Source: Haberlea rhodopensis
Taxonomy: Eukaryota; Streptophyta; Magnoliopsida; Lamiales; Gesneriaceae
Direction of reading: 5' to 3'
Assembly (NCBI GenBank): GCA_907163345.1
Contig: CAJQUN010000035.1
Location: 1,981,973-2,045,972 of the forward strand
Length of the DNA stretch: 64,000 bases
Below are positions 1-11,970 of the stretch, piece after piece. Below the pieces are notes generated by a model. The model was not told the DNA's origin. It searched no databases and worked only from the letters and a program-made list of their open reading frames with translations. Positions within the stretch are counted from its first letter, which is position 1. The number at the start of each line of letters is the position of its first letter. The position numbers were made by a program, and so were the translations under genes.

Positions 1-1989
1 TATGATACATGGAACTTGTGGATTCTAACACTACCTTGGTTATGGAATCAAAGTGGTAAGATTATTAAAGTGTTAAGTTCTTAATATCATTATCTAGATT
101 TTGTGTTGGATACTTTGGTTATGAGTTGAATGGAGTTAATGGGTTGAGAATAAGAAGAGTAAGTTGTGTTTTGAACTGTTTTTATGTATTGTAGTTGAGG
201 AGTAGTATACTTCATGGTATATGTATTGTATGGAGCTTGTACACAAAAATGGAGAATTTTTCGAAGAACAGAGCTCGGCGATCGATCGCTAACCGGTGCG
301 TGATCGATCGCGCGAGCCAGCCAATAATTGGGCGATAAAGTAACTCAACGATCGATCACCAAGTTAGTCGCGATCGATCGAGAGAGGCAGCGAATTGTCG
401 CGATCGATCGTGATATTTAGGCGATCGATCGCGAGTCTCAAATTATTGAAAATTATTTTGTGTTCTGATTTCGATGTATGCTTTGCCCGAGTCGTTTATA
501 CTGTTAATCATCATGTTTTGATATATGGAGGTTGAATACGTGTTTAGGTATGTAATTTTGTGCACGTGATTGATTGTGAATTATGGAATTGTGTAGCGTA
601 TAATTCACCAGATCTCGGGGCGAAGGCAAGGTTTGAATCTCACTATTGGCTTATAAGGTATGTGTAGCGTACGAGCAGATGTAACCATATTAAGATTATG
701 CACATTGTATGTTATATTCTCGTATTGATGAATTTCTAATTATGCTATGCAATATGGAAATGCCACTATTGAGCATATTATTATTATGGAATGGGAATAC
801 TGTCGCCATGGAGCGAGTGATGGATATGATGCCACCGTTGTTGAGCGTGAGAGAAATGAGAATGTTACCGCCTTTGAGCGAGCCATATGATATGATGAGC
901 TATGACTATACAATTGATGAATGAGATGCATGTCATCATTATGAATTATTATTGCAATGGTTTGGTTACTATCGATTGTTATGAGTACAGTAAATCGCTG
1001 AAAATAATATAACTGATTCATGGAGTTTGATGATTTTGGATATTGTGAGAACAAGAACATCATGTGAGATCCATATGATTGTGGCATACACATGAAGTAT
1101 TATTGACATTACAATTTCAGCTTTACATTTTATGAATTATAAACTGTGAAACTGATGATACTGAGAATTTGTTATTGTTGTGTTCACCTGTGTGTGGGCT
1201 GTTTCTGTTGAAACAGATTAAAACAGGTTGACATTGATATTGGAATTGGCACTGGCAAGGGGTTCGAACTATGTACGAGGATGCTCCCTGAGATGAGGCA
1301 CCAATATTGATATTGAGAACGTGACCTTATATGTTTAAATATGCATCTGTTTAATGCTCGCCTATGAGCATGATTGTACATGTATATGGATTGTATAAGA
1401 AGTCGATTTTAAGTGTGCATGCAATCAAATTGAGACTGACTATTGCATGATTGACTTGAGGAGATGATTAATGCTATATCAAGTGTATGCATGTTGAGTC
1501 TCGAATGTTGTCAAGAGTTTGAGGGGATTTCGCTTCAAATTTTATATGAAAGACATGTTATGATAGAAACCCCGAATGAGGACTCCCCATTAACATGGAT
1601 ATATGTACTATTAATGATAATTGCACTAATGAACGTGTTTAGGACTTGGGGTCTTACAACTCATTAGATGCTCGCATGTGAGCACTACTATGTGTGTATA
1701 TGGTTTGTCTAAAAAGGGCAAGGGCCTTTCTCTTTTTCATTCACGTGTTGCATGCAATTAATTAAAGAATTGGGAAATGAATTGAGAACAATGTTAGTGT
1801 ATTATAAGATGCATACTTAAGAGTTGAGTGGTATGGGAAATTTGAACATATTATGGAATAATGTAAGAAATTTTATTGTTGGTACATTATGCTATGGTTG
1901 CATGTATTTTTTCCCCTGATACATGATTGTATGCACTAAATACATGGATTAATGCACTAATCATGGATTAAGGGCATGAGGTCCTTACA
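1..1989 (+). repeat. 5' LTR (partial) of a large non-autonomous LTR retrotransposon
   Basis: This stretch is read as a 5' LTR whose beginning lies left of the window. It ends in GTCCTTACA and is followed four bases later by a plant primer-binding site (TGGTATCAGAGC). Its first ~200 bases recur at about 15002-15203, which fits the 3' LTR of the same element. Its 3' end and its internal order (palindrome array, a GCCGCT/TTGAGCG minisatellite near 790-895, then the CCTTACA end) resemble, in reverse, the solo LTR at 39716-42222, so the two LTRs belong to related families. By analogy the full LTR is ~2.5 kb. The short reading frames inside show no recognisable domain. That this is an LTR is well supported; the lineage (Tekay-like Gypsy is my guess) is inference. 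Confidence 0.75.
278..432. repeat. Array of GATCGATC palindromes inside the LTR
   Basis: Six copies of the core GATCGATC begin at 280, 302, 350, 372, 402 and 423. Several are extended to the 12-base palindrome GCGATCGATCGC. Steps are 22, 48, 22, 30 and 21 bases, so three of the five steps lie near 21-22. The spacer sequence is not conserved. The same arrangement occurs in other elements of this window (23045, 28.6 kb, 41275, 57869). Confidence 0.8.
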
Positions 1990-1993
1990 TTAA

Positions 1994-2005
1994 TGGTATC
2001 AGAGC
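1994..2005 (+). promoter_or_regulatory. Primer-binding site of the large LTR element
   Basis: TGGTATCAGAGC lies four bases after the LTR end. This is the usual plant retrotransposon site complementary to the 3' end of initiator tRNA-Met. It fixes the strand of the element as plus and the LTR end at 1989. Confidence 0.85.
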
Positions 2006-2867
2006 AGTGGTTAGCTCCTTGGGCTGTTTAAGGACAACTGAATGGCACGCTAACTTACATGAGTATGGTTTAGCATTTGTGCGGATCGTGTGAAATACGA
2101 GAAGTGTGATGTTGAGCGATAACTGGGATGGTAATAAACATACCCACTGCAGTGATGTTGTTTGACGATGACAATAAGTGGGTAACTGTTTTAATAATAT
2201 TCATTGGTTGAATGTGAAGTTATAATGTTTTGATATTGTTACCAATGGAAGAATGTGCACTTGTTATATATATACGTACAGTGTTGAGAAACTTGCTTTT
2301 GTAGGGAATGAGAAATGGGATAGGCTGTCTGAGGGCAAGAAATGATGGACACTACTGTGTTTTGATATGTGGCAACAGACGAAGTGATGACCAGGCATGG
2401 TTACATTGTGATAATAAGACTGCATGTATATGTGAAATTATACAAATGTGCATCGAGATATGTACATAGGTATGTTTGGATATTCCGTGTTGTTATATTC
2501 GAGCGAGGAATAGATACTTGCCATTGTCATATTGAAAGCGATGGAAATATAGTACTTGCCGCTGTCATGTCGAAGCGAAGATTATGCCGGTGTCATGTCG
2601 AAGCGAGGGGTATTATGAATGCCGCTATATGTCAAATGAGGGGTATCAAATTACCGCTGTTATAACATAACCAGAATCGTTGTGTCGGTTATGTGGATAT
2701 CGATTTGTGTCATGACATTAAAAAAAATTGTAGAGTTGAGCACTTACCTTATAATATAATGATTATGTATATGAGTTGTGGAATATGAGAATGATGTTTT
2801 GAATCTTGTAAAGCCATTGTTGAGTGGCTTGGTGATATTATGAATTGATCATTGATAACTAAGTGTG
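2006..2867 (+). other. Non-coding internal region of the large LTR element, left part
   Basis: No reading frame here shows gag or pol motifs. A degenerate minisatellite of the form TGCCGCTGTCATGTCGAAGCGAGG occupies about 2515-2665. It resembles the GCCGCT/GAGCG repeats of the LTR at 790-895 and of the solo LTR near 40580-40690. The internal region resumes at 11818 after the Copia nest. The element therefore looks like a LARD-type non-autonomous derivative. Confidence 0.55.
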
Positions 2868-2997
2868 AAAGGAACAAAGTACTGCATACGATGTGAGTCA
2901 CCTCTTGAGTCCGAAAGGAACAAAGTGCTACATACGATGTGAGTGACCTCTTGAGTCCTAAAGGAACAAAGTATTGCATACGATGTGAGTCACCTCT
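2868..2997 (+). repeat. 46-bp minisatellite, left half (three units)
   Basis: Units begin at 2868, 2914 and 2960, each starting AAAGGAACAAAGT and ending in ACCTCTTGAGTCC. The third unit is cut after ACCTCT (2992-2997) by the Copia nest, and the array resumes at 11818 with ACCTCT. Related units occur in the Gypsy 3' LTR near 30786-30962. Confidence 0.85.
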
Positions 2998-2999
2998 AT

Positions 3000-3752
3000 T
3001 GATCTCATGATTTTATTAATATTGAAAATATGTCTGGTACATATATGAATATATACATATTTACATATATGTATATCAAGCATCAATATTAAATAAAACA
3101 GTAAACATGCATCTTATACATCAACATAAAATAAACGTGACATGGTTATAGCCCCTACTAAAGGTTTTCTCAAGCCAATGAGAGAATCCTAAAAAGGTCA
3201 ACCTAAGGTAACTTCTTCAAGCACCTCTTTGGCTCCTTTTTGAGAATGGCCTCCTCATCCCGGCACCTTTGTCCATCTTCATTGATCTCCATCAACAAAA
3301 TAAACTATACTATATATCAAGATACATGACTCCTTATGTTGGGATCTCTGGTGATCTCAAGTCGTAAGGATTACATACATTATTATCACTATGAGAATTG
3401 CTTATGACGTTCATATAACTATCCATGTAGCATTCTCATGGTGGGTTTGTCCAGTACATCGTTCTCTAATATGTACCTATGTGTTGATTTGATATCTCAT
3501 ATCTATGAACAATTCATCAATCAAAACATACTAGTCTCAATGCATTATCATTATCCTTATTCATTATAATACTTGACTAGGGACAATCTTTAAGAACAAT
3601 ACAATATTATTCTAAGGACATTAACTTATATATTAATTCATATTACACAGATACTCGAACAATATATAATAATGAATTGCCATTAACAAAATCATAATAC
3701 AGTGTATGTCATAAACAATCATCTAATGAGTTGTCTTAGGACATATCCCAAC
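3000..3752 (-). repeat. 3' LTR (rearranged) of the minus-strand Copia element
   Basis: Read on the minus strand, the LTR starts at 3752 with TGTTGGGATATGTCC, a familiar plant Copia LTR start, just after a purine-rich GTGAGAGATT tract. Its first ~440 bases (3752 to ~3310) match the plus-strand LTRs at 8255 and 10389. The remaining part (3310-3000) does not match them and may be a different LTR tail or inserted DNA. On the minus strand the stretch ends GAGATCA at 3000. Confidence 0.65.
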
Positions 3753-3768
3753 AAATCTCTCACTTGCA

Positions 3769-6700
3769 CTAAGACCAATCAGACATATACTTAATGCCTA
3801 GAGATCTAGTATCACGATCATGCTTCTGCTGTGATAGTGGCTTCGTCAGTGGGTCAGATACATTATCATCAGTTGGTACTTTGCATATTTTTACATCTCC
3901 TCTTTCAACGATTTCTCGAATGAAATGAAAGCGCCGAAGTATGTGCTTGGATCTTTGGTGAGATCTAGGTTCCTTAACTAATGCGATGTCTCCATTGTTG
4001 TCACAATAGAGTTCAATCGGATCTAGTATGCTAGGCATCACCCCAAGTTCAGAAATGAACTTCTTGATCCAAACAGCTTCCTTTGCTGCATCTGAGGCAG
4101 CAATGTATTCAGCTTCAGTTGTAGAATCGGCTACTGTCTCTTGCTTGGAACTCTTCCAGCTTACATCACCTCCATTTAGGCAAAACACATATCCTGATTG
4201 CGATCGGAAATCATCTTTGTCGGTTTGGAAGCTTGCATCAGTGTAACCTATTACATTGAGCTCTTCCTCACCTTCATAAATCAAGAATGTATCCTTAGTT
4301 CTTATCAAGTACTTCTGGATATTCTTGACTGCAATCCAGTGACATTCACCTGGATCAACCTGATATCTGCTCGTCATGCTCAAAGCATACGAGACATCTG
4401 GACGAGTACATATCATGGCCTACATGATAGATCCAATAGCTGACGCATATGGAATCTTACTCATGCGTTGTCTCTCATCTGGTGTTGAAGGACACTGATC
4501 CTTCGAGAGATGTATCCCATGTGTCATAGGCACGAATCCTTTCTTTGATTCTTGCATGCTAAACCGTTTTAGCACTTTGTCTATGTATGTACTTTGACTT
4601 AGGCCAAGCAATTTTCTTGATCTATCTCTATATATCTTGATACCTAATACATAGGAGGCTTCACCTAAATCTTTCATAGAAAAGCAATTCCCTAGCCAAA
4701 TCTTTACAGATTGTAAGGCAGGGATATCATTCCCAATTAGAAGTATGTCATCTACATACAATATTAGGAAGATAATTATGCTCCCACTGACCTTCTTGTA
4801 GACACAGGGTTCATCTACGTTTTTGATGAAACCAAACTCTTTGATTGCATCATCAAAACGAAGATTCCAACTCCGAGAAGCTTGCTTCAATCCATAAATG
4901 GATCGTTGTAGCTTGCATATCTTTCCAGCATCCTTTGGATCGACAAAACCCTCAGGTTGTGTCATGTACACATCCTCAAGTAAATTTCCATTAAGGAAAG
5001 CTGTTTTGACATCCATCTGCCAGATTTCATAGTCATGAAATGCAGCTATTGCAAGTAAGATCCTAATGGATTTAACCATGGCAACTGGTGAAAAAGTTTC
5101 ATCATAGTCAATACCATGAATTTGTTTGAAACCTTTAGCAACCAGTCGACCTTTAAAGGTTTGTACATTACCATCCATGTCGGTCTTCTTCTTGAAAATC
5201 CATTTGCACCCTATGGGTCTTACCCCTTCAGGCGGGTCAACCAAAGTCCATACTTGGTTTGCATACATGGATTCCATCTCAGATTTCATGGCTTCTTGCC
5301 ATTTCTCAGAATCAGTGCCCATTATAACTTCTTGATAAGATGACGGTTCATCCTCATCAATAAGTAGTAAGTCACCTTGTTGAGTCACAAGAAATCCATA
5401 TCTCTGTGGCTCACGGTGTTCTCTTACAGACCTACGCTGGGCTTGTGTCTCTTGAGAAGGCATTTCATCTACAACAGCTTGTGGTGTCTGCTCTGTTTCT
5501 ATCTCAATATCATGTTCAATGTTTTCTTGTGGTTGAACTTCACTAAGTTCTATTTGTCTCCCACTGGTTCTTCTCGAAATAAATTATCTTTCAAGAAAGA
5601 CACCAGTCCGGGCAACAACTACTTTGTTCTCGGTGGGATAATAGAAATAGTATCCTTTCGTTTCCTTAGGATACCCCACAATAAACACTTATCAGATTTG
5701 CGTCCAAGTTTATTGGGGGCGTGACGTCTTACGTAAGCCTCACAACCCCAAATCTCAATAAAAGACATACTAGGACGCTTTTTAGTCCATATCTCATATG
5801 GTGTCTTTTCTACTGATTTAGATGGAACACGGTTCAGTATAAATATTGTTGTTTCTAAAGCATGTCCCCAAAAGGAAGTCGGAAGATCTGCATTACTCAT
5901 CATTGATTGAACCATGTCTAACAAAGTTCTATTCCTCCTTTCGGATACACCATTCCATTGTGGAGTATACAGAGGTGTGAGTTGTGGGACTATCCCACAC
6001 TCCTTTAGATAGTCATGAAACTCTTGGCTTAGGTATTCGCCTCCTCGATCTGATCGGAGGGTTTTGATACTTTTGCCAAGCTGGTTTTGTACTTCATTCT
6101 TGAAATCCTTGAACTTTTCAAAGGTTTCATGTTTATGTTTCATTAGGTACACATACCCATATCTACTGAAGTCATCAGTAAATGTAACGAAGTATTGAAA
6201 ACCACCTCTAGCTTGTGTGCTTATTGGTCCGCATACATCACTATGTATGAGACTCAATAAATCATTTGTCCTTTCAACATGTCCCTTGAAAGGAGCTTTA
6301 GTCATCTTGCCCATTAAACAAGATTCACATGTTTCATATGATTCAAAATCAAATGAATCTGATACTCCATCCTTATGAAGTTTTGATATGCGATTCTCGT
6401 TTATATGGCCCAAGCGACAATGCCAGAGATAAGTTGGATTTAAATCATTATTCTTAATCCTTTTAGTATTTATGTTATAGATATGCATATCTAGATTTAA
6501 AACATAAAGACCATTAATCAATTGTGCACTAGCATAAAACATCTCATTCAAATAAATGGAGCAACATTTGTCCTTTATAATAAATGAAAAACCAATCTTG
6601 TCCAAACAAAAAATTGAAATTATGTTTCTAGTAATAGATGGCACAAAATAACAGTCTTGTAAATCTAATAATAAACCAGAAGGTAAAGTTAATGAATAAT

Positions 6701-7736
6701 CTCCAATAGCTAATGCAGCAACTCTTGATCCATTTCCCACTTGGAGATCAACCTCGCCTTTCGCCAACAACCTACTCCTTTTGAGATCCTGCACATTAAC
6801 ACAAATGTGAGAACCACATCCAATATCTAATACCCATGATGAAGAAGTAGATAAATTGACTTCTCTAACAAAAATACCTGAAGCGGAAGTCACACTTCCT
6901 TTTGTCTTCTTAAGATCTTCCAGATATAATTTGCAGTTCCTCTTCCAATGACCAGTCTCACCGCAATGGAAGCAGTTTCCTTCCTTAGCCACTCCTCCCT
7001 TTGGCTTGAGTGCAGAAGCACGAGGCTTAGACTTAACAAAGACTTTCTTGTTCTTCTTGTAGCCTTTTGCTTTAGTCTTTCCTTTGCTCTTATTCACAAT
7101 AAGAACATTAGTAGGCTTAGACTTCTTTGAATTTGCTTCATATGTTCTCAACATACCAAGCAATTGCGGTAGAGTCTTTTCGATTTCAATCATATTGTAA
7201 TTCAAGACAAATTGACTGTAGCTATCAGGCAACGGTTGCAAGATTACGTCAGTGGCCAACTCTTGGTCCAACGGAAAACCCAGCTTCTCAAGATTCTCAA
7301 TGTACCCAATCATCTTTAGTACATGAGTTCCAACAAGGCTTCCTTCTACCATTCTGCACTGGAATAACGCTCTAGAGACGTCATACCTCTCTTGTCTAGC
7401 TTGTTGTTGGTAGAGTTGCTTTAAGTGTTCGATCATATTGAACGCCTCCATTTCCTCATGTTTCTTCTGAAGCTCAGAGTTCATGGTGGCAAGCATAAGG
7501 CAACCAACATCAAGTGCGTCATTCTGATGCTTCTTGTAAGCATCCTTATCGGTTTTAGCAGCCGTTACAGGAGGTTCCTCAGCAGGTAAGGGTTCCTCTG
7601 GGACATATTGCTTTTTCTCTTGTTTGAGGACAATCCTCAAATTCATATACCAGTCTAGGAAATTAGTCCCATTCAGTTTGTCCTTCTCAAGGACCGATCG
7701 CAATGATAGTGTGCTAGTTACGTTGTTTGATGCCAT
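3769..7736 (-). pseudogene. Copia retrotransposon gag-pol polyprotein, broken
   Basis: Ty1/Copia polyprotein on the minus strand. The likely start is the methionine at 7736 (MASNNVTSTL); a start 16 codons upstream is open but looks like leader. The first frame runs to 5619. It holds gag with a CCHC knuckle (CFHCGETGHWKRNC), a protease site reading DIGCGSH where D-T/S-G is expected, the GAG-pre-integrase motif, and integrase with D (IHSDVCGP), D (RSDRGGEY) and E (VSERRNRT). A frame break separates it from RT at 5463, which has the catalytic YVDD (LILYVDDILLIG). A single in-frame TAG at 4422-4420 separates RT from RNase H (GYTDASFQ, STTEAEYIAAS). Domain order gag-PR-IN-RT-RH proves Copia. The altered protease site, frame break and stop make it inactive as it stands. 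Confidence 0.93.
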
Positions 7737-8230
7737 GAATATATATAATATAAATATGCAAAATAAGTTTATGATTTTAATCATTTAATAAGGTCTTATA
7801 TTAAATGACACTCACACTATTTTGTTTAAAATATCAACCCTCGTAAACTTAGTGGGCCAAGATCCATATTTCACCTAATCCTGAGTTAGCTTTGGCTAAT
7901 CACCCAAGACTCGGTTATTTAGGTAGACAACACTTTGTCAATTACATCACATGTAATTCTTGGATGGTTGGACGAACAACACTTTGTTCAAATTCATCTA
8001 ATGAATTATTATCCAACCCCATGCCTCTAGGTTCCCAATCCTATTGAGATAACGCTAGTTAAGTCGAACCCAATTTTAAAATAACACGGATATCACTTTT
8101 ATCCTTTCGCGCCTTACTAAGATTGTCACGGTGCTTTGCTTTGGCAAACCCACACATGTTCAATCGAAGTCTTGACGAGTATTTTTAATTGGAAGGCGTC
8201 TTGATTTGACTTAATATTATAAGAGGGATT
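7737..8230 (-). other. Untranslated leader of the minus-strand Copia
   Basis: This stretch precedes the gag start on the minus strand and contains no gene. No TGGTATCAGAGC primer-binding site is visible in it, and the 5' LTR expected beyond it is absent. At 8231-8254 a 24-base sequence repeats, with one mismatch, the sequence at 2998-3021. From 8255 onward the DNA is a plus-strand Copia LTR. Confidence 0.6.
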
Positions 8231-8254
8231 TATTGATCTCATAATTTTATTAAT

Positions 8255-9655
8255 AGCAATTCATTTTTATATATTGTTTGAGTATCTGTGTACTATGAAT
8301 TAATATATAAGTTAATGTCCTTAGAATAATATTGTATTGTTGTTAAAGATTGTCCCTAGTCAAGTATTATCATGAATAAGGATAATGATAATGCATTGCG
8401 ACTAGTATGTTTTGATTGATGAATTGTTCATAGATATGAGATATCAAATCAACACATGAGTACATGTTAGAGAACGATGTACTGGATAGACCCACCATGA
8501 GAATGCTACATGGATAGTTATATGAACGTCATAAGCAATTCTCATAGTGATAATAATGTTTGTAATCCTTACGACTTGAGATCACCAGAGATCCCAACAT
8601 AAGGAGTCATGTATCTTGATATTGTCAAACGTTACCTGTAACAGGGTAAACTATAAAGACAATCATTGGATACACCACGAATTATGTAGATAGATGTTGA
8701 GTGATCAAGAAAGGATTTGTCCCTTCTATATAACAGGAGAAGTGTTTGGGCCCTTGAGCAAGTAAGACTAAAATGCATGGCGTGCTCGAATGAGTCGATA
8801 TGTGATATCGAGCTTATTCGTTTATTCTAGTTCTACTTGGGGATCAAGAAATAAAAGATTGAATATATGAGTATGAATATTCCATGACTCGTGTTCAATC
8901 TAAACACATTGGACAAAGGGATTAAGTTACATGGTTAATATTATCACAGTCCATAGGTTATGTCGAGTTAATGACATTCTTGTAATTTGGGTAGCCTTGA
9001 TGAGTTGCTAGACACCGCTCATTGCTTGTGACATAAAATTAGATTTTATGTCACTGCCAACATTGCAAGTTCCTATCGGGTCGCACAAAAGATTAAATCA
9101 AAAGGGGAGATAAAATTCATTGGATGAATGAATTAATTAAGAAGAGTCTTAATTACAAATGTTAGATATATGGATTTAATTAATAATTGGTATGGGCCAA
9201 TAAAGCTTTTTGAAAGCATTTTAATTAAATCAATATATAATAAACTAACAAGGCATTGCTTGATAATTAAGTTTTAATTATAATCAAACCTAATAGCCAC
9301 CTAAATTGGAGCTCTCGGCCGCCGCCACTCTCATACAAGCTCACGACCGCAGCTGCCGTGAATAGTGAGATTAACGGTCGTCGTTTGATCGGTTTTGAAC
9401 CGTGACTCTTGTTTTGGTTTAAGAACGAGTCTAGCAACTTGTTCTTGAACACCCTTTTGATTTGATCGTGTGGATACCGTAGAGACGAAGGTGCAAATCT
9501 TTGTTCGTGACTCGTGAACTTGCAACGAGGATCCTGCTACAAACACGCTACAAGGGTATGATTCTTAACAATCTCGGTATGATCACTTTGTATAGGTCCA
9601 GTGGTAGGAATCAAGTTTTATTTTCCGCTGCGCTTGCTTGATCGGAAGCCTAACA
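8255..9655 (+). repeat. 5' LTR (lacking its start) of a coding-deleted Copia
   Basis: The sequence is ~95% similar by eye to 10389-11817. It ends TTCCGCTGCGCTTGC...CCTAACA, a typical Copia LTR end, one base before a primer-binding site. The first ~70 bases of the LTR (known from the start of the minus-strand copy at 3752) are missing. The joint lies in a short AT-rich stretch, ATTTTATTAAT, shared by both partners. The minus-strand frames at 9267-9546 inside it are spurious: the same frames recur in the other LTR without constraint. Confidence 0.85.
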
Positions 9656-9656
9656 G

Positions 9657-9668
9657 TGGTATCAGAGC
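9657..9668 (+). promoter_or_regulatory. Primer-binding site of the coding-deleted Copia
   Basis: TGGTATCAGAGC one base after the LTR end at 9655. It matches the initiator tRNA-Met class and shows that this element is on the plus strand, opposite to the Copia polyprotein at 3769-7736. Confidence 0.85.
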
Positions 9669-10388
9669 CGTGTACAAAGCTCATATCGGATTATTGTTTA
9701 ATCATGTTTTGAATCTTTTGCATGCTTTAAAACTGTTTAATTCATATATGATATGTATTAATCAATTTTGTAGGAATTATCGCAATATTATATGTGATAT
9801 AATTGACGGATCGAAGTATATGATAATTCGTGATCAAAACCGAGCCATTGGCTCACTTGACCCTCACGGCCGCCGAATGGATCTAGGGTCTCGGACCCTT
9901 GGCACGTGCATGGGCTGAGCCACCGCTGTTGGACTAGAGTTTCGAACCCTAGGAACCATGGCTCTCGGCCGCCGCCGCTATGAACTAGGGTTTCGAACCC
10001 TTTGGGCTCGTTGAGGTCCAAGCCGCCGCCGAGATGGCTAGGGTTTTGAACCCTAGTCACATGCGTGGTTTGGCCGTGGGTTGGGCTAAGGTTTCAAACC
10101 TTGGACCGATCTATGGCTTGAGGCGCGCCAAGTATTCGTGGCTTGTGATGTCCCGAGCGTACGATAATTTCATAAAATTTTATTTTACAGTTTTAATTAG
10201 AATTAAATTTTAAAATGTTTAGAATTTAATTCATTAATTGTTATAGCATGTTTTATGTGTTGTTTGAGCATGGTGCATGGTTATAGCCTATGACCTATTA
10301 GATAGGATTTTGTGAATGTTTGTAATTTAATACGGCCTGCGTGTCGTGCCTTCTCTATTTTTCCTAAATGTTATCCCTCCCCTATGTT
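9669..10388 (+). mobile_element. Internal remnant of the coding-deleted Copia
   Basis: About 720 bases between the primer-binding site and the second LTR. It consists of the palindrome block and an AT-rich tail and holds no gag or pol. The deletion removed the whole coding region, the polypurine tract and the first ~50 bases of the 3' LTR. The two small frames overlapping it (9601-9918 plus, 9788-10060 minus) follow the palindromes and are not genes. Confidence 0.7.
9885..10102. repeat. Five 15-bp palindromes every ~51 bp
   Basis: Copies of a 15-base palindrome related to AGGGTTTCGAACCCT start at 9885, 9936, 9987, 10040 and 10088, giving steps of 51, 51, 53 and 48. The copy at 9987-10001 is a perfect inverted repeat. 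Paired changes keep symmetry in others (AAGGTTTCAAACCTT at 10088). Between them lie GC-rich GGCCGCCGCC patches. The block sits in the 5' untranslated region of the coding-deleted Copia. Confidence 0.8.
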
Positions 10389-11817
10389 CATACACTGTAT
10401 TATGATTTTGTTAATGGCAATTCATTATTATATATTGTTCGAGGATCTGTGTAATATGAATTAATATATAAGTTAATGCCCTTAGAATAATATTGCATTG
10501 TTCTTAAAGATTGTCCCTAGTCAAGTATTATCATGAATAAGGATAATGATAATGCATTGAGACTAGCATGTTTTGATTGATGAATTGTTCATAGATATGA
10601 GATATCAAATCAACACATGGGTACATGTTAGAGAACGATGTACTGGACAGACCCACCATGAGAATGCTACATGGATAGTTATATGAACGTCATAAGAAAT
10701 TCTCATAGTGATAATAATGTATGTAATCCTTACGACTTGAGATCACCAGAGATCCCAACATAAGGAGTCATGTATCTTGATATTGTCAAACGTTACCTGT
10801 AACAGGGTAAACTATAAAGACAATCATTGGATACACCACGAATTATGTAGATAGATGTTGAGTGATCAAGAAAGATTTGTCCCTCCTATATAACAGGAGA
10901 AGTGTTTGGGCCCTTGATCAAGTAAGACTAAAATGCATGGCCGTGCTCGAATGAGTCGATATGTGATATCGAGCTTATTCGTTTATTCTAGTTCTACTTG
11001 GGGATCAAGAAATAAAAGATTGAATATATGAGTATGGCTATTCCATGACTCATGTTCAATCTAAACACATTGGACAAAGGGATTAAGTTACATGGTTAAT
11101 ATTATCACAGTCCATAGGTTATGTCGAGTCAATGACATTCTTGTAATTTGGGTAGCCTTGATGTGTTGCTAGATACCGCTCATTGCTTGTGACATAAAAT
11201 TAGATTTTATGTCACTGCCAACATTGCAAGTTCCTATCGGGTCGCACAAAAGATTAAATCAAAAGGGGAGATAAAATTCATTGGATGAATTAATTAATTA
11301 AGAAGAGTCTTAATTACAAATGTCAGATATATGGATTTAATTAATAATTGGGTATGGGCCAATAAAGCTTTTTGAAAGCCTTTTAATTAAATCAATATAT
11401 AATAAACTAACAAGGCATTGATTGATAATTAAGTGTTAATTATAATCAAACCTAATAGCCACCTAAATTGGAGCTCTCGGCCGCCGCCACTCTCATACAA
11501 GCTCACGGCCGTCGCCGCCGTGAATTGTGAGATTAACGGCCGTCGTTTGATCGATTTTGAACCGTGACTCTTGTTTTGGTTTAAGAACGAGTCTAGCAAC
11601 TTGTTCTTGAACACCCTTTCGATTTGATCGTGTGGATACCGTAGAGACGAAGGTGCAAATATTTGTTCGTGACTCGTGAACTTTCAACGAGGATTCTGCT
11701 ACAAACACGCTACAAGGGTATGATTCTTAACAATCTCGGTATGATCACTTTGTATAGGTCCAGTGGTAGGAATCAAGTTTTATTTTCCGCTACGCTTGCT
11801 TGATCGGATTCCTAACA
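10389..11817 (+). repeat. 3' LTR (lacking its start) of the coding-deleted Copia
   Basis: Near-identical partner of 8255-9655, starting at CATACACTG and ending CCTAACA at 11817. Directly after it the sequence ACCTCT repeats the six bases at 2992-2997, and the 46-bp minisatellite resumes. So 11817 is the right edge of the whole Copia nest. Confidence 0.85.
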
Positions 11818-11970
11818 ACCTCTTGGGTCCTAAAGGAACAAAGTGCTACATGCGATGTGAGTGACCTCTTGAGTCCGAAAGGAACAAAATGCTACATGCG
11901 ATGTGAGTGACCTCTTGAATCCGAAAGGAACAAAGTACTGCATACGATGTGAGTCACCTCTTGAGTCCAT
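11818..11970 (+). repeat. 46-bp minisatellite, right half
   Basis: A partial unit (ACCTCTTGGGTCCT) followed by three units beginning AAAGGAACAAA. It continues the array interrupted at 2997, which shows that the Copia nest landed inside an existing tandem repeat. Confidence 0.85.

Noticed and set aside
278..432. CRISPR-like array
   Set aside because: Short palindromes with variable spacing in a plant LTR; no repeat-spacer structure and no cas genes.
9267..9546. Overlapping minus-strand frames of 61 and 71 residues, repeated at 11429-11708
   Set aside because: They lie in the two LTR copies of the coding-deleted Copia; the repetition is due to LTR identity and no protein motif is present.
9885..10102. 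Interstitial telomere repeat
   Set aside because: AAACCCT words occur only once per arm of each palindrome, not in tandem.
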